Source: Symsagittifera roscoffensis | Taxonomy: Eukaryota; Xenacoelomorpha; Acoela; Convolutidae | Assembly (NCBI RefSeq): GCF_963678635.1 | Contig: NC_087067.1 | Location: forward strand, 18,677,018-18,731,638 | DNA length: 54,621 bases | Direction: 5' to 3' | Part shown: positions 10,751 to 23,729 of the stretch, in pieces | Position numbering within the stretch: the stretch's first letter is position 1 | Layout of the letters: every line of letters begins with the position of its first letter | Made by a program: the position numbers and the translations under genes | Notes under the pieces: generated by a model | Database searches by the model: none | What the model was told of the DNA's origin: nothing | Seen by the model: only the letters and a program-made list of their open reading frames with translations

Positions 10751-11250
10751 TGAAAAACAACTTGGTCTACTTTTTAGGACAGCTATTTCAATTTGTCGAG
10801 GTGATTCATTTGAAAAAATTCTTTAAATCTTTTTTCAAAATTGGACTATATGGGTTCCAAAATAGATATCTCGTAAGATAGCATCAGTACGAAATCTAAT
10901 CCTTGGAAAAACTTGGCAGGCAGAACTGATGGGAGGTACAGAAATATTAGGATGTCGATACTGTTATTGCAAATCTAGTAGCATTTTATTGAGAATGCAA
11001 ATGTTCCTGTACATGAAGATTCCGAGGCTCACGGTTTGCAAATAGAGAGAAGAATGAGACATTCATCATTCTGATTCTTAAGTACATACGTCCAAACCAG
11101 CTTGATATAATTAGCTTGAGCCAACTGTCACATTTTTGGTCTATCAAATGTACAAAATGAGAAGCTTCAATCCTGTTGTAAGCAAATAGTTAACCTCGGC
11201 TAAACTCTGGTTTGAATTTATGATAAGCTAAGACATACACTTCTTCGGTT
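10751..11250. other. Upstream region of the UGT gene, no element recognised
   Basis: About 500 bp of unique-looking AT-rich sequence. No TATA box at a convincing distance, no ORF and no repeat were seen. Confidence 0.4.
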
Positions 11251-14200
11251 ATGGATCTCCAAAAGGTTAAAATTTTTCTAGTTATATTAACCGCTTTGGC
11301 AACAAATTCGCTTGCAGCGAAACAACCGAAGCCTCTTAAATCGGAAAATAATGCTCCGACAGAGTCAAACCTGCCAGACGATCAAAGAGAAGAATTGGTT
11401 GTTGACAGTTCCCCTCGGATGCCAAGTTCAGAGAATACTTTGGATCACAAAACAAAAACTACGAATCAAAAAGTAAATTTGAAGAGCGATTCTGGTGGAA
11501 AACCGGAAGCCGAGAAGCATTCAGAGCAGAAGACGAAATCCGAGAAAGACTCGGGGCCAAAATCGAAGTCGAAATCTAAACCTATTCACGTTGCTCTTGT
11601 CTCGGGTTGTGACTCACACCTTTCGTCTATGACTCCAATTGCATACTCGTTACTGCATCACTCTTCCGCTAAAGACAAGTACCGCGTGACATTCGTCATT
11701 GGTTCTCAGTGTCGAGACATTGCCGAGAAGCTAAAAGCGGATTTCTATGATTCAGGACCCTGGTTTTACCCTGGAAACGAAACTGGATTCGCTGCACTCA
11801 GCCATGACCTAGCGATGGGTTAGTAACAATTCAATACTAAGTCTAGCTGTATATATCAAACAAAGTAAAATGAATGAAATATGAACACATATGCGAAGCT
11901 GAGCTTTGCACCACTTGCTACACAGAAAACCATCGAGCCGTAAAAGAAAATGGAAAAAAAACGCCAAAAAACAACACACGAAACTTTCATATATTTGTCT
12001 TAAAATGAAACTCAATTTGATGAAAACCTTGGTGGAGAACAACAGCGACCTTGTTTAACTGATATGCAGACAAAACCAGGATAAATGGTCATAAAAAAAT
12101 CCAAACGGGATTTTTTAAAAGCAGAAAATGTAGAGAAACGTTTGAATTTTTTGTCGAAAAATCAATGTGCCATTGATTTGAATCGATTAGCAACAAAAAT
12201 TTTCAGACATCACGAGGAATCAAGGCGAAAATTTTCTCTGAACTAAGTCCAAACAAACTAAGAGAAAAAATCCAAAAGAAAAACGCTGGTGAAAGAACTG
12301 TCGTCTATTTCAATTTTTTTTCGCTATCAGAAAGTTTTTGTAGGTTTAAAAACAAAACATCTAAATAACACTAATCTGCTTACACTCGAATTGCAAATGA
12401 GAAAAGAAACACACTGAGCAGTACGACAGGAAAACATTACCTTGCGCCGCATGCGAAATTTGGAAAAAAAAAACAGGCTAAAAAAGGTGTTTTGTGCACT
12501 TTTTGGAAAGTTTTGACCAAGAAATTGCGTTTTTTTTGGCGCGCGCTTCCTCAAAATTAGCAAATATTGGCGCCAAAGGCGCCTTTAAAATTAAGGTCTG
12601 TTAGCCAAAAATGGATATCTTAAAATAGTACAAAGGGGGGGGGGTCAAGTAACATTTACAATTTATCAATTACAGCTTGCTTCGTACTGTAAAATTCTGT
12701 GATTAAAGTTATTTACGGAAAAAATCTAGTACGCGATTGCAATACCCTTGTTTATCGCAAGGGTTATAACTAATTTCGGTAAATAATATGCAATAGTTTT
12801 GCAATGTTTTTACTTCGCGTAAAACGAGTAGAAAACAGAGCCGAAAAGGAGTTTAAAAACACGAGATTGTTATTCTTGGTGAGAGAAGTTCACGAAACCC
12901 CAGCAAAAATGCATAAAGTCATGAAAAATTGGCAATTTTGTATGATCAAAAGAAAAGGAAAACTATGTCTATGCAATCTGAAAAATCGTCGAATCTTTCA
13001 ATTACAAGAATTTATTATCTTTAACGCTTTGTATCAGCCCAATTACAGGTAACCGGAATTTCTTTTTCCACTTGTAACTAACAATTGAATGTAAACTTGA
13101 TTGAGATGAACGTCGGGACTTAATCAAATCGAACTCAATTGAAATTAAAACAATTTTCAGGTCCCTTGACTTATGGATACCCTGCCGTCGACTCATTTGT
13201 CAAGCACGACAAACCCGACTTGATTCTCGCCGAACTATTCAATTGTCGGGTGTCTCTCATTGCCGAGCTGAACAACATTCCTTATGCGACCATTTGGGCA
13301 GGTGCCACCCCGCACCCTTCCATGTACCAAGCGGGGTATCTTCTTAACGCCGGTCTCGCAGGGCTGTACATACCCAGCAGCGATAAACCAAGATGGGTTC
13401 TGGATTACTTCACGACTCTTTTCTTTTCCCAGGCCTCGGTTGTTTGGGGCTACTTTCAGCAGGAGGCCAATGAACTGTTCAACTCGATGGTCAGAGAAAA
13501 AGGGATCAAAAAGGAGTTCAGAGATGCATTTCACATTATGAATTCTTATCCATCACTCGCCTTGGCAGGTATGCAAAAAACAAATGCCAAACATCGTTGT
13601 TGAAATGGCGTAACAGCTCAAAATTGCAAGAACTGCAGCTCATAAGTGTAATTTTGTCGGTTAGTAAGCAGCCGAAAAAAATGACCAATCAACAATTTTC
13701 TTGCTTACAAAAAAAGCAAAACTCAACTGATTTTTTGCTTGATGGATAAGTTCTACAAAGCTTCACTTAAATTAAGAAAAACTTTTTATTATTTACATTT
13801 TTAATATTTTTGTAGGTCCTCCAATTTTCCCGTTGAAAGAAGTACCTGGCAAACTATACATAACCGGAATGCAACCTACGGAAATTGCTGACCTTAAGGA
13901 AATGAGTCCGGAAATACGAGCTTTTATCGAAAAAAGCGACAAAGACATTCTATATGTCGCACTTGGAACTTACGCTGTGTTTAGCGACGAACAGTTTGAA
14001 ATAATGAAGAAGGCATTTTTGAAACAGGGGAGATTTAATATAATCTGGAGCCATGCAGGTTGGAGTGAAGAGAAAGAAATGAAAGAGGAGTATGACAGAA
14101 GCCGAATGTTCATCAGGCAGAAACAACCTCAAAAAGAGATATTCACGTATTCCAAAGTGTAAGTCCTTTTCGGAGCAGGAAGGTGTTTCGACTCAACAAT

Positions 14201-15080
14201 TTCTTGCTCAGGGTTTTTAATTTGGTGGGATTTTCTTAATTAAGCTAATACAAAATAAATGATTACAGATAAATATAAATTTTAAAAAATACATTTATGT
14301 AACTTTACCCGTTGAATTGATAATATATTGATTAATTCATATCAGTTTGTCGCCGATCAATCGTCTATAATTTTAACTTCAGTTTAACCTTTGCAGCACC
14401 GGAAAAATGTTCACTCACTTTGATATGGATATCTCAATGGAGTCAAGCATGACTAATTTTTAACTCATTTTATTTTGAACTCATAAGAACACCCTAAACC
14501 GATATTTTTCGCTGTCCAAGGGAAGAGGTGGGCATAGACTATGATGAAACTATTAATAGCATCCAAATAATTTAAATTGATGTTTAATTTTCTTTACAGG
14601 AAAGCATTCCTCTCTCACTGCGGTGCCAGCTCCATGATGGAGGGCGTGTCCAACCTCAAAGCCTTCATTGGGTGTCCCCAAATGCGAGACCAGGAACTAA
14701 CCTCGAAAGTGATCACCAAGTACAACTTCGGAACAGTCGTATCCCCTAACCCCTCTGAAGACGAACTCTTAACTGCTGTCGAAAACATTTATCAGAACTT
14801 GCCAACGTACCTCAAAAACGTTAAAATGGTAAATGAAGAATCGAGTGTCAACGCGGTTCAGAAGTTGGAGAAATTTGTCGATTCAATGGTCGCTGAAGGA
14901 AAAACCATTCAATTTGACGTGGAGGAATCCAACTACATGCCTTTCTGGCTTGGCGTTACAAACCTGGCACTTTTCTTGTCAATTGTAGCCAGCGTGGCTC
15001 TCAGTCCACTGGTTCTGCTGTGCTGTGTTTGCTGCCGCTGTCGAAAGACAACAACAAAAAACCAGAAGAAAACTCAATGA
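11251..15080 (+). CDS. UDP-glycosyltransferase (GT family 1, UGT type), four exons, 599 aa
   Basis: Exons are 11251-11818, 13161-13568, 13816-14158 and 14600-15080 (stop TGA 15078-15080). All introns are GT-AG with phases 1, 1 and 2, and the joined frame is open throughout. The family moves a sugar from a UDP-sugar to small lipophilic acceptors in the ER lumen. Visible landmarks: signal peptide at residues 1-22; a Lys/Ser/Glu-rich low-complexity stretch about 24-110; the first Rossmann strand HVALVSG (113-119) with a candidate catalytic His at 123; ALGTYAVFSDEQ near 374, the start of the donor domain; PQ at 430-431, then LSHCG (444-448), E454 and DQ (470-471), the UGT signature that binds the UDP-sugar; a membrane segment about 556-583; and a basic tail ending KKTQ, a KKXX ER-retrieval signal. 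The Lys-rich insertion is unusual and makes it longer than typical ~520-530-aa UGTs. Part of the acceptor domain before residue 190 looks short, so an exon in intron 1 may be missed. The sugar and acceptor cannot be told. Confidence 0.9.
11893..12000 (+). repeat. Dispersed hairpin repeat, copy 2 (UGT intron 1)
   Basis: GCGAAGCTGAGCTTTGC followed by ACCACTTGC and an A-rich stretch matches the copies at 5,196 and 30,157. The stem has one wobble position here. Confidence 0.55.
12470..12650. mobile_element. Truncated GGCGCC-family MITE in UGT intron 1
   Basis: It contains the family palindrome GGCGCCAAAGGCGCCTTTA (12570-12588), followed by TTAGCCAAAAATGGATATC and a G run (GTACAAAGGGGGGG). This matches the right half of the 25,629 element. 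The left end is missing or diverged. Confidence 0.55.
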
Positions 15081-17007
15081 GACTAGTCTAAATCATACAT
15101 AATTTCGAATCTTACGATTCGTATCAGGGCACGTAAACATTGCTTATCAGGTCTTTTCTGTGCTTAACAAAAATTTTTAAACTTTAAGTGGAAAATGGAA
15201 GCAATTTTTCCGCCTGAAACGGCTGATTGAAACAATCAGCAACTAAGTTCAAACAAATGCACCCGGTTACTGTGCAGCTAGCACATAATTCAGAACATTG
15301 CGACTCGCGTCCAATGGGCCCAAATTGAGAAAACTGGATCAATGGTAAATATTTTTTTTTCGCTGGGAAATCAATTTGGTTCCATTTTCAATTTGGTTCC
15401 ATTTTCGAAACTAGGAGTCGATCACGTTTTTCGTGACCCTTACCCTTTCGCTGTTCGATAGTGGAACTTGCCTTCATTTAACAAAAGAAATGAGCTGAAC
15501 TTAAAAAGAAATCAAAAGTCAAGCCGCAAAAACAATTGAGCCTGAACAAATTTGATTTCATTTCCTGAAAAAAAATCATCGCGACCTATTGAAGAGACTT
15601 AACTACGTTCATCGATTCTTACTAATGTTCTAGGACGAGCTCTGGTTTGACCTCTAGCTTCAAGTCTACCACATGTTGTCTGATTTCGGCTTCAATAGAA
15701 GTACTAAGTGGAGAAGTTCTAAGCTAAAAAAACGACCTCGAGTAGTAAGAAAAGCTGACCGGATTTACTCGATATTCAAAAAGCTATCGAACTATCCTAG
15801 GGGCCTTTACATCGTTATACACTTATCGCCCTTAGAGTCTATTAGTTGGTACCTCTATTAGATGGTTGGAGTCTTTTAGTTGGTAGTCTATTAGATTGAA
15901 CAAAAAAACACTTTCTTGAACCAATTTGAAGATATCTACAACCTAAAGAAACACGCTTTTTCCTGGTCGGCATTCATTTGCATGTGATGATGAATTTCAC
16001 TTTATTTTGAACCAACTAAGCTCTCGCCTAAAGAAAAATTCTCATAAATTACAGTGACTCGCGACCTATGCCAAGAGTTAAGGAGTTCCAATCAAATTTC
16101 AGTACATCAAGTTTTATGGATACTGTTCGTCGTACCCTATTGTATGAGAAAGAAACCAATCGCTATAACGGCTTTATAGCTTTTTTGCCACCATGTAAGG
16201 TTGCAGCATAAAATCTAGTAAAGAAAACCATCATGGCGCCAGAAATTAATCAGCAATCGCATACTGGCACTTTTGCCCGTAAAAAATCAACTTCAGTTAG
16301 AACTGTTAGCTTAGAAGAACCATATTACAGATCGCCACGGAACTTTGAGGTTATGTTGTTAAGACTACCAGAAGCTATACGATAATGCAGAGACTTTCAA
16401 CGGTTACTTTCAATGTGGGAAAGTGTAAATGATTTCAGGTAAAAGAGAAAAATGATACTTTTTAGAATTTTTCAAATTTTGATGAAAAAAATAAATCACT
16501 TTGAAATTCTTTATACTTCTAGAACATTAGAGGATCAACAGTTTCTCTGACAAAATTAGCCCAATTAGACACAACTGGATCAATGGATAAGTTTCTTATT
16601 TAGCTGGGAAATCTTAAAATCAAAATTCAAAATTCACTTTCCTGGAAGTCATTCGTTTTTTTTTGCGGCATTTCCACTTTCTTAATTTAAGAGCGTAAAT
16701 TAGCGAATGAGTTTGAATTCGTCTTAAAAAAATTCAAACAGCAAAAAAAATTTTTAAATAAAAAAATTTGAATTTTTTAGCAGCATTTTTTTAATTCTTT
16801 CTGAAATTTTATTCCCAAGATTTTTCGGTAACTAACTTCAACTGAGAAAAAAAGATTAGATGCGATTAGATGAAAAATCAAAAATTTCCAAAACGATTTT
16901 TCTCGATACTGGGAAAAAAATTGTGAAATTTTTAGTGTCACTAGAATGACAGAAATTTCTTAATATGATATATTGATATATCACTCGACCGTGGCGTCCA
17001 CAGAATT
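15081..17007. other. Intergenic region downstream of UGT, nothing recognised
   Basis: AT-rich sequence without a credible gene or repeat match in this window. A small 62-codon open frame at 15,673-15,861 has no start context or homology I can recognise and is not called. Confidence 0.4.
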
Positions 17008-17665
17008 TTTTTTTGGGGGGGAGGGGATGGGTGGGTTTACCGAAGAAACGCAATTTTTCGTTAAAATTTTCTAAAAAGTGCATAAAAACGTTTCTTTTGG
17101 GCCTGTTTTTTGAAAAATTTGCCTGCAGCGCAGAAAATGTTTAGCGCAAAATATAAGGGCATTATAGTATTTTCGAATAGATCGGAAAATCAAATTGACC
17201 GACCTAAGAAAAATCCGCAAAATTTTCAAAACTTTTCGAAAAACCGCCCTCCCTCTTCAAGATGCGGGCTTTTAAAAAGATCTGAACAAAAAAAAACACT
17301 TTACATTTCCTTTACAACATATATTGCGCCTTTGCAACATATATTGAAACAAAATTTTCTAAAGGCGCCTTTGGCTCAAGCAAATATAACTATTTTTATT
17401 TTTTTTTGGGGAGGGGGAGGTTGGTTTTTCGAAAAGTTTTGAAAATTTTGCGGACTGTTTTTTTAGGTCGATCAATTTGATTTTCCGATCTATCCGAAAA
17501 AAAGAAAATACTATAATGCTCTTCTATTTTGCGCAAAACATTTTCTGCGCAGCAGGCAAATTTTTCAAAAAACAGGCCCAAAAGAAACGTTTTTAGGCAT
17601 TTTTTGGAAAATTTTTACGAAAAATTGCGTTTCTTCAGTAAATCCACCCATCCCCACCCACCAAA
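17008..17665. repeat. Long hairpin: ~255-bp inverted arms of a MITE family
   Basis: The left arm 17,008-17,262 and right arm 17,407-17,665 are near reverse complements. Examples: GTGGGTTTACCGAAGAAACG against CGTTTCTTCAGTAAATCCAC; CTTTTGGGCCTGTTTTTTGA against TCAAAAAACAGGCCCAAAAG; GATCGGAAAATCAAATTGAC against GATCAATTTGATTTTCCGATC. The ~145-bp loop holds AAAGGCGCCTTTGGC, the palindrome of the GGCGCC MITE family. Only the right arm is included in the adjoining 2.67-kb duplication. Confidence 0.8.
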
Positions 17666-20600
17666 AAATAAAAATAGTAATATTTGAGCCAACGGCGCCT
17701 TTAGAAATTTTTGAGGTTGGTCAGCCAAAAACGGATGTAGTAATAATTTACCGAAGGGGAACCCATTGGAAAAGTTTGGCAACCAGAATTGAGAGGGGTA
17801 GACCCCTCCCTCGGCATTCGAACCATTCCGATTATCATTTGTGGTACCTCATTTTGCGCGAAAAACAAAAAAAAAACGATAACGCCCGAATAGAAAATTC
17901 CTCGCCACTTTCAGTGGTCGGAACAGCAATAGAAGAGCTCTCAACCCTACGGGAATTTCGGCCATTTTGCGTATTTTCAGCCATGTCTAGGTCCGTGTTT
18001 ATCTGGTCCCTGCTCCCCTTAAAGTATTAACGGGGTAAATAAAATGAAGCTCGTACGTGTTCAACCAAATTCCTAAGAAGCTATCAGTCTGAGAAGTTGA
18101 GTGAGAAATGAAAACACATAGGAAATCTTTTCTATAAGCATTTCTCATAAACCTACATAAATTTACCAAAGCCAGATCACAAGGTGATTATTTTCTGTTC
18201 CACTAGGATTTCTACAGAATTTAAATTTATCGTTAAAACCTTTTTCCCCCACTTTCCTTATTCAAGAGGGTTTTGGCATTCCCTTTTAGAAATGAATTCG
18301 AAAAAAAACTTAGAAAATAAAGTCAAACCGCCAAAAGAAACAAAATAGCGCGAAGAAACATCAATATGATTCCCATATTGTGCAGTTACAAACCTGTATC
18401 ATCAGCCTGCTATATCGAAACAATACCACTGGACTCAATATTTTTTGTAACAGTATTTGTCAAACACGGGCCCCATTTTCTCAGACACCGAATTTTTCTT
18501 CAATTTTAGACACCTCCCGTGGTTCGAATTTTTGACAATTCATAGAAAACAACATGTATTGAAACAAAATCTGCAACCTCTGAGTGTACTCTGACAGCGC
18601 CCAATTACAGGGTTGGTAATTTCAAACTTAGTATTTTTTTAATTTAAGTTGTTTTAAATTCAAACTTTTAAAAATCATAGAAACGTCGTATCTCGGAAAT
18701 TGAAGGGACTTCGGAGAAATTTGGATGCAAGATCTGCAACCCCTGAGACTACCCTGTCAGCTCCTCACTATAGAGATGGGAACTTCAAAACTTGTGAAGT
18801 TATTTTTTACATCTAAATCTTTGAAAAATGTTATTAAAGGAAAAAAGTTAACACCGCGGAAACTAAAAGCACTTGAACAGTCGTACTTGAACGCAAGATT
18901 TGCAGCTCCTGAAAGTACTTGAAAATTACAGAACTACAGAAATTTGGAGACAAAATTCAAAAACCCTAAGAATACCCTATCAGCACCCTACTGCAGGGTT
19001 GAGAATTTCAAATTTTGTGAAAACTGTTTGATTTAAGTTTTCTAAAACTTTTTGATAAAATCACAGAAAACGTCGCATCTCGAAAACAACAAATATTTGA
19101 GCCGTCATATTTGGAGGCAAGAACCGAAAAACCTGAGAGTACCCTGGCAGCACACTACTTAAGGCTTCGAAATTTCAAAGTTTGAATGTTTTTAAATTAA
19201 ATTTTTCTGTAAATTTATGAAAAAATCGCAAAAAACGTCACATCTCGAAAACAACAAGGATTTGAGCTGTAAATATTTGGAGACATGATTCGGAATCCCT
19301 GAGAGCACCCTTTTTAAATTAAGGTTTTTAAAAATTTTTTGTAAAACCACAAAAATTGTCGTATCTCGTAAAATAAAAGGATGTGGGTATTCATAATTGG
19401 AGGTCAAAATAGCAACTCCTGGGAGAACCATGACAGCATCCCACTATAAGAATGCTTATTTTAAATTTGGCGAATTAAACGCTGAATTCAAACAGCAAAA
19501 ATTGAAAAAATACCTAACCATTGCGTTATACGATATTGCTTTAACGTGAAAAAACTTTATCGTTTAACGTGCTAAGATAATACGTTCAAAAAGCTTAAAA
19601 ATGGCGAGATAAGAAAGCCCGCATTTAAATATAGAATAGATAATCAAATTTTAAAGAACAGATTAAATTGTCGTAAAGTTTTTGAAATTTCAAAAACGTG
19701 AAATTGTTTTTGAGAACAAAAACGAGAAAAGATACTTCGATTAAAAAACTATTAAGCACTTCTGCTATTGAATTTGAAAACAAGGTAGCCAAAATGTACA
19801 TCAAAAAAAAAAGTTTCCGGTTATATGCTATCTAAAAGCACGTCACTTTTTTTAAATTTATAAGCCAGCCAAGCAGAAGTGATAGTTGATCAGTTCAAAA
19901 ATTAGGGAAACCAAACCTAATTACCGTGCGATCTTCAAATAGTATCAACGTAATTTAAACGCGTTCCTCAAACTGGATAGAAATCTAACTTAATACAGAA
20001 GCATAGCGGAGCTTCGTCCGACGTCGGAATAAAAAACATACGCCAATTTAGAGGCATAAAAAACCTAACTCACAAAAGCTGAAGAGGGGGAGGTTGGTTT
20101 TTCGAAAAGTTTTGAAAATTTTGCGGACTGTTTTTTTAGGTCGATCAATTTGATTTTCCGATCTATCCGAAAATACTATAATGCTCTTCTATTTTGCGCT
20201 AAACATTTTCTGCGCAGCAGGCAAATTTTTCAAAAAACAGGCCCAAAAGAAACGTTTTTAGGCATTTTTTGGAAAATTTTTACGAAAAATTGCGTTTCTT
20301 CAGTAAATCCACCCATCCCCACCCCCCAAAAAATAAAAATAGTAATATTTGAGCCAGCGGCGCCTTTAGAAATTTTTGAGGTTGGTCAGCCAAAAACGGA
20401 TGTAGTAATAATTTACCGAAGGGGAACCCATTGGAAAAGTTTGGCAACCAGAATTGAGAGGGGGTAGACCCCTCCCTCGGCACTCGAACCATTCCGATTA
20501 TCATTTGTGGTACCTCATTTTGCGTGAAAAACAAAAAAAACGATAACGCCCGAATAGAAAATTCCTCGCCACTTTCAGTGGTCGGAACAGCAATAGAAGA

Positions 20601-22749
20601 GCTCTCAACCCTACGGGAATTTCGGCCATTTTGCGTATTTTCAGCCATGTCTAGGTCCGTGTTTATCTGGTCCCTGCTCCCCTTAAAGTATTAACGGGGT
20701 AAATAAAATGAAGCTCGTACGTGTTCAACCAAATTCCTAAGAAGCTATCAGTCTGAGAAGTTGAGTGAGAAATGAAAACACATAGGAAATCTTTTCTATA
20801 AGCATTTCTCATAAACCTACATAAATTTACCAAAGCCAGATCACAAGGTGATTATTTTCTGTTCCACTAGGATTTCTACAGAATTTAAATTTATCGTTAA
20901 AACCTTTTTTCCCCACTTTCCTTATTCAAGAGGGTTTTGGCATTCCCTTTTAGAAATGAATTCGAAAAAAAACTTAGAAAATAAAGTCAAACCGCCAAAA
21001 GAAACAAAATAGCGCGAAGAAACATCAATATGATTCCCATATTGTGCAGTTACAAACCTGTATCATCAGCCTGCTATATCGAAACAATACCACTGGACTC
21101 AATATTTTTTGTAACAGTATTTGTCAAACACGGGCCCCATTTTCTCAGACACCGAATTTTTTCTTCAATTTTAGACACCTCCCGTGGTTCGAATTTTTGA
21201 CAATTCATAGAAAACAACATGTATTGAAACAAAATCTGCAACCTCTGAGTGTACTCTGACAGCGCCCAATTACAGGGTTGGTAATTTCAAACTTAGTATT
21301 TTTTTAATTTAAGTTGTTTTAAATTCAAACTTTTAAAAATCATAGAAACGTCGTATCTCGGAAATTGAAGGGACTTCGGAGAAATTTGGATGCAAGATCT
21401 GCAACCCCTGAGACTACCCTGACAGCTCCTCACTATAGAGATGGGAACTTCAAAACTTGTGAAGTTATTTTTACATCTAAATCTTTGAAAAATGTTATTA
21501 AAGGAAAAAAGTTAACACCGCGGAAACTAAAAGCACTTGAACAGTCGTACTTGAACGCAAGATTTGCAGCTCCTGAAAGTACTTGAAAATTACAGAACTA
21601 CAGAAATTTGGAGACAAAATTCAAAATCCCTAAGAATACCCTATCAGCACCCTACTGCAGGGTTGAGAATTTCAAATTTTGTGAAAACTGTTTGATTAAA
21701 GTTTTCTAAAACTTTTTGATAAAATCACAGAAAACGTCGCATCTCAAAAACAACAAAGATTTGAGCTGTCATATTTGGAGGCAAGAACCGAAAAACCTGA
21801 GAGTACCCTGGCAGCACACTACTTAAGGCTTCGAAATTTCAAAGTTTGAATGTTTTTAAATTAAATTTTTCTGTAAATTTATGAAAAAATCGCAAAAAAC
21901 GTCACATCTCGAAAACAACAAGGATTTGAGCTGTAAATATTTGGAGACATGATTCGGAATCCCTGAGAGCACCCTTTTTAAATTAAGATTTTAAAATTTT
22001 TTTGTAAAACCACAAAAATTGTCGTATCTCGTAAAATAAAAGGATGTGGGTATTCATAATTGGAGGTCAAAATAGCAACTCCTGGGAGAACCATGACAGC
22101 ATCCCACTATAAGAATGCTTATTTTAAATTTGGCGAATTAAACGCTGAAATCAAACAGCAAAAATTGAAAAAATACCTAACCATTGCGTTATACGATATT
22201 GCTTTAACGTGAAAAAACTTTATCGTTTAACGTGCTAAGATAATACGTTCAAAAAGCTTAAAAATGGCGAGATAAGAAAGCCCGCATTTAAATATAGAAT
22301 AGATAATCAAATTTTAAAGAACAGATTAAATTGTCGTAAAGTTTTTGAAATTTCAAAAACGTGAAATTGTTTTTGAGAACAAAAACGAGAAAAGATACTT
22401 CGATTAAAAAACTATTAAGCACTTCTGCTATTGAATTTGAAAACAAGGTAGCGAAAATGTACATCAAAAAAGAAAAAGTTTCCGGTTATATGCTATCTAA
22501 AAGCACGTCACTTTTTTTAAATTTATAAGCCAGCCAAGCAGAAGTGATAGTTGATCAGTTAAAAAATTAGGGAAACCAAACCTAATTACCGTGCGATCTT
22601 CAAATAGTATCAACGTAATTTAAACGCGTTCCTCAAACTGGATAGAAATCTAACTTAATACAGAAGCATAGCGGAGCTTCGTCCGACGTCGGAATAAAAA
22701 ACATACGCCAATTTAGAGGCATAAAAAACCTAACTCACAAAAGCTGAAG
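17411..22749 (+). repeat. 2.67-kb head-to-tail tandem duplication
   Basis: Copy 1 (about 17,411-20,089) and copy 2 (about 20,090-22,749) are collinear from the GGGGGAGGTTGGTTTTTCG start to the CACAAAAGCTGAAGA end. By eye they differ by well under 2%, mainly poly-A/T length, a short AAAAAGA indel near 17,500 and single substitutions. At the junction, GAAGA runs straight into GGGGGAGG. Each copy holds the right arm of the 17-kb hairpin, a ~165-bp satellite array and an AGCGGAGCTTCG motif near its end. No gene is seen. The near-identity implies a recent event or an assembly artefact. Confidence 0.92.
18540..19480 (+). repeat. ~165-bp satellite-like array, family A (second copy 21,190-22,130)
   Basis: The landmark block '(C/T)CCTGAGAGTACCCTGACAGC' recurs in diverged form near 18,571, 18,734, 18,900, 18,964, 19,131, 19,297 and 19,418. 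Most steps are 163-168 bp, with two shortened units. Each monomer also carries an ATCTCGGAAA-type block and a TTTGGA-GCAAGA block. Monomers are diverged from each other, yet the two copies within the 2.67-kb duplication are nearly identical, so the array is older than the duplication. There is no ORF of substance. The same family occurs at 32,080 and inside the 3.6-kb units. Confidence 0.75.
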
Positions 22750-23729
22750 AGCATCGATCAAAAATTGTTGGAAATCCATTTTTAAACCATCAAATGACGC
22801 AAAACCTTGAAACTTAAGTGTAAACTCTTGAGCCTAAATTTTGATCTAAATAACTGAGACAAAGCGGAGCTTCGGACCTTTTACTATATATCACAAATAT
22901 TGGATGGCAAGCTAGCCCATACAAATGAGCCATAGGAAATGAGACTACAAAAATCTACATATGGGTGGAAAATTAAACTTGATCTCTTTAAAGCATGGTA
23001 CATTTTTCACACGTAGAGTTAATTTTGGCTGATTAACCATAACTTCTGAAAAAAAATGCTCGAAATTCTAATAAAAATGACCTCCAGCTTTTACTTCTTG
23101 GTTGACTTATTGAAAATCACTGAAGAAAGTCACTGAAAATCACTGACTATGAAAATAAAAGTGGCCGGTTGCTAACAGCACAGAAAGTTCCGACCAAAAA
23201 ACAGTCTTTTTTCAATATGTGTAGTTGTTTATTAGTGCTGGGATGAGAATATCTGAACAGAAGCCAAGAATTTAAGCATAATCGATAGCAATAGAACACC
23301 AGGTATATTCGACATTAGCATTCTTCGAAAAAGGAAAAAAATTCTGAAAAAAAAAATTCTGAAGGGGAAATAAGAAACTTCGACAACTTGTTTTTCTGGA
23401 GTAAACCTAAATTTTCAGGGCTTAACTTGAAATATAAGAATGAGACAATGATAAATAAGCCTATCAGAAGACATAGACATACACGCTCGCTTTACGTATT
23501 CAATCCCTCAATTAATCAGCGAGAAGTCGACTTTGATTTGAGAAAAATTATCTGAAAAAACCTGCAGTACATCTAGGTTGAAGTCGCTCAGGAATTAAAT
23601 CCAGGTAATAGAAAGTTATAAGATACTATATCACTCTTTCCAGGCTCATGATGCTAACTCAGGAGAAAAATACATCTATAACATCTATTAAGTTAACATT
23701 GAACTAGTATTTTTATATTAACGATTTTA
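22750..23729. other. Downstream flank of the USP22-type gene
   Basis: No gene. On the minus strand an AATAAA (plus TTTATT, 23,228-23,233) lies about 500 bases past the USP22 stop and could be its poly(A) signal; this is weak evidence. An AGCGGAGCTTCGG motif near 22,864 resembles the end of the 2.67-kb unit. Confidence 0.35.

Noticed and set aside
12804-13052. Extra UGT exon within intron 1 (82-codon frame)
   Set aside because: The peptide is basic and shows no UGT-like pattern; the flanking bases do not give in-phase splice sites with exons 1 and 2.
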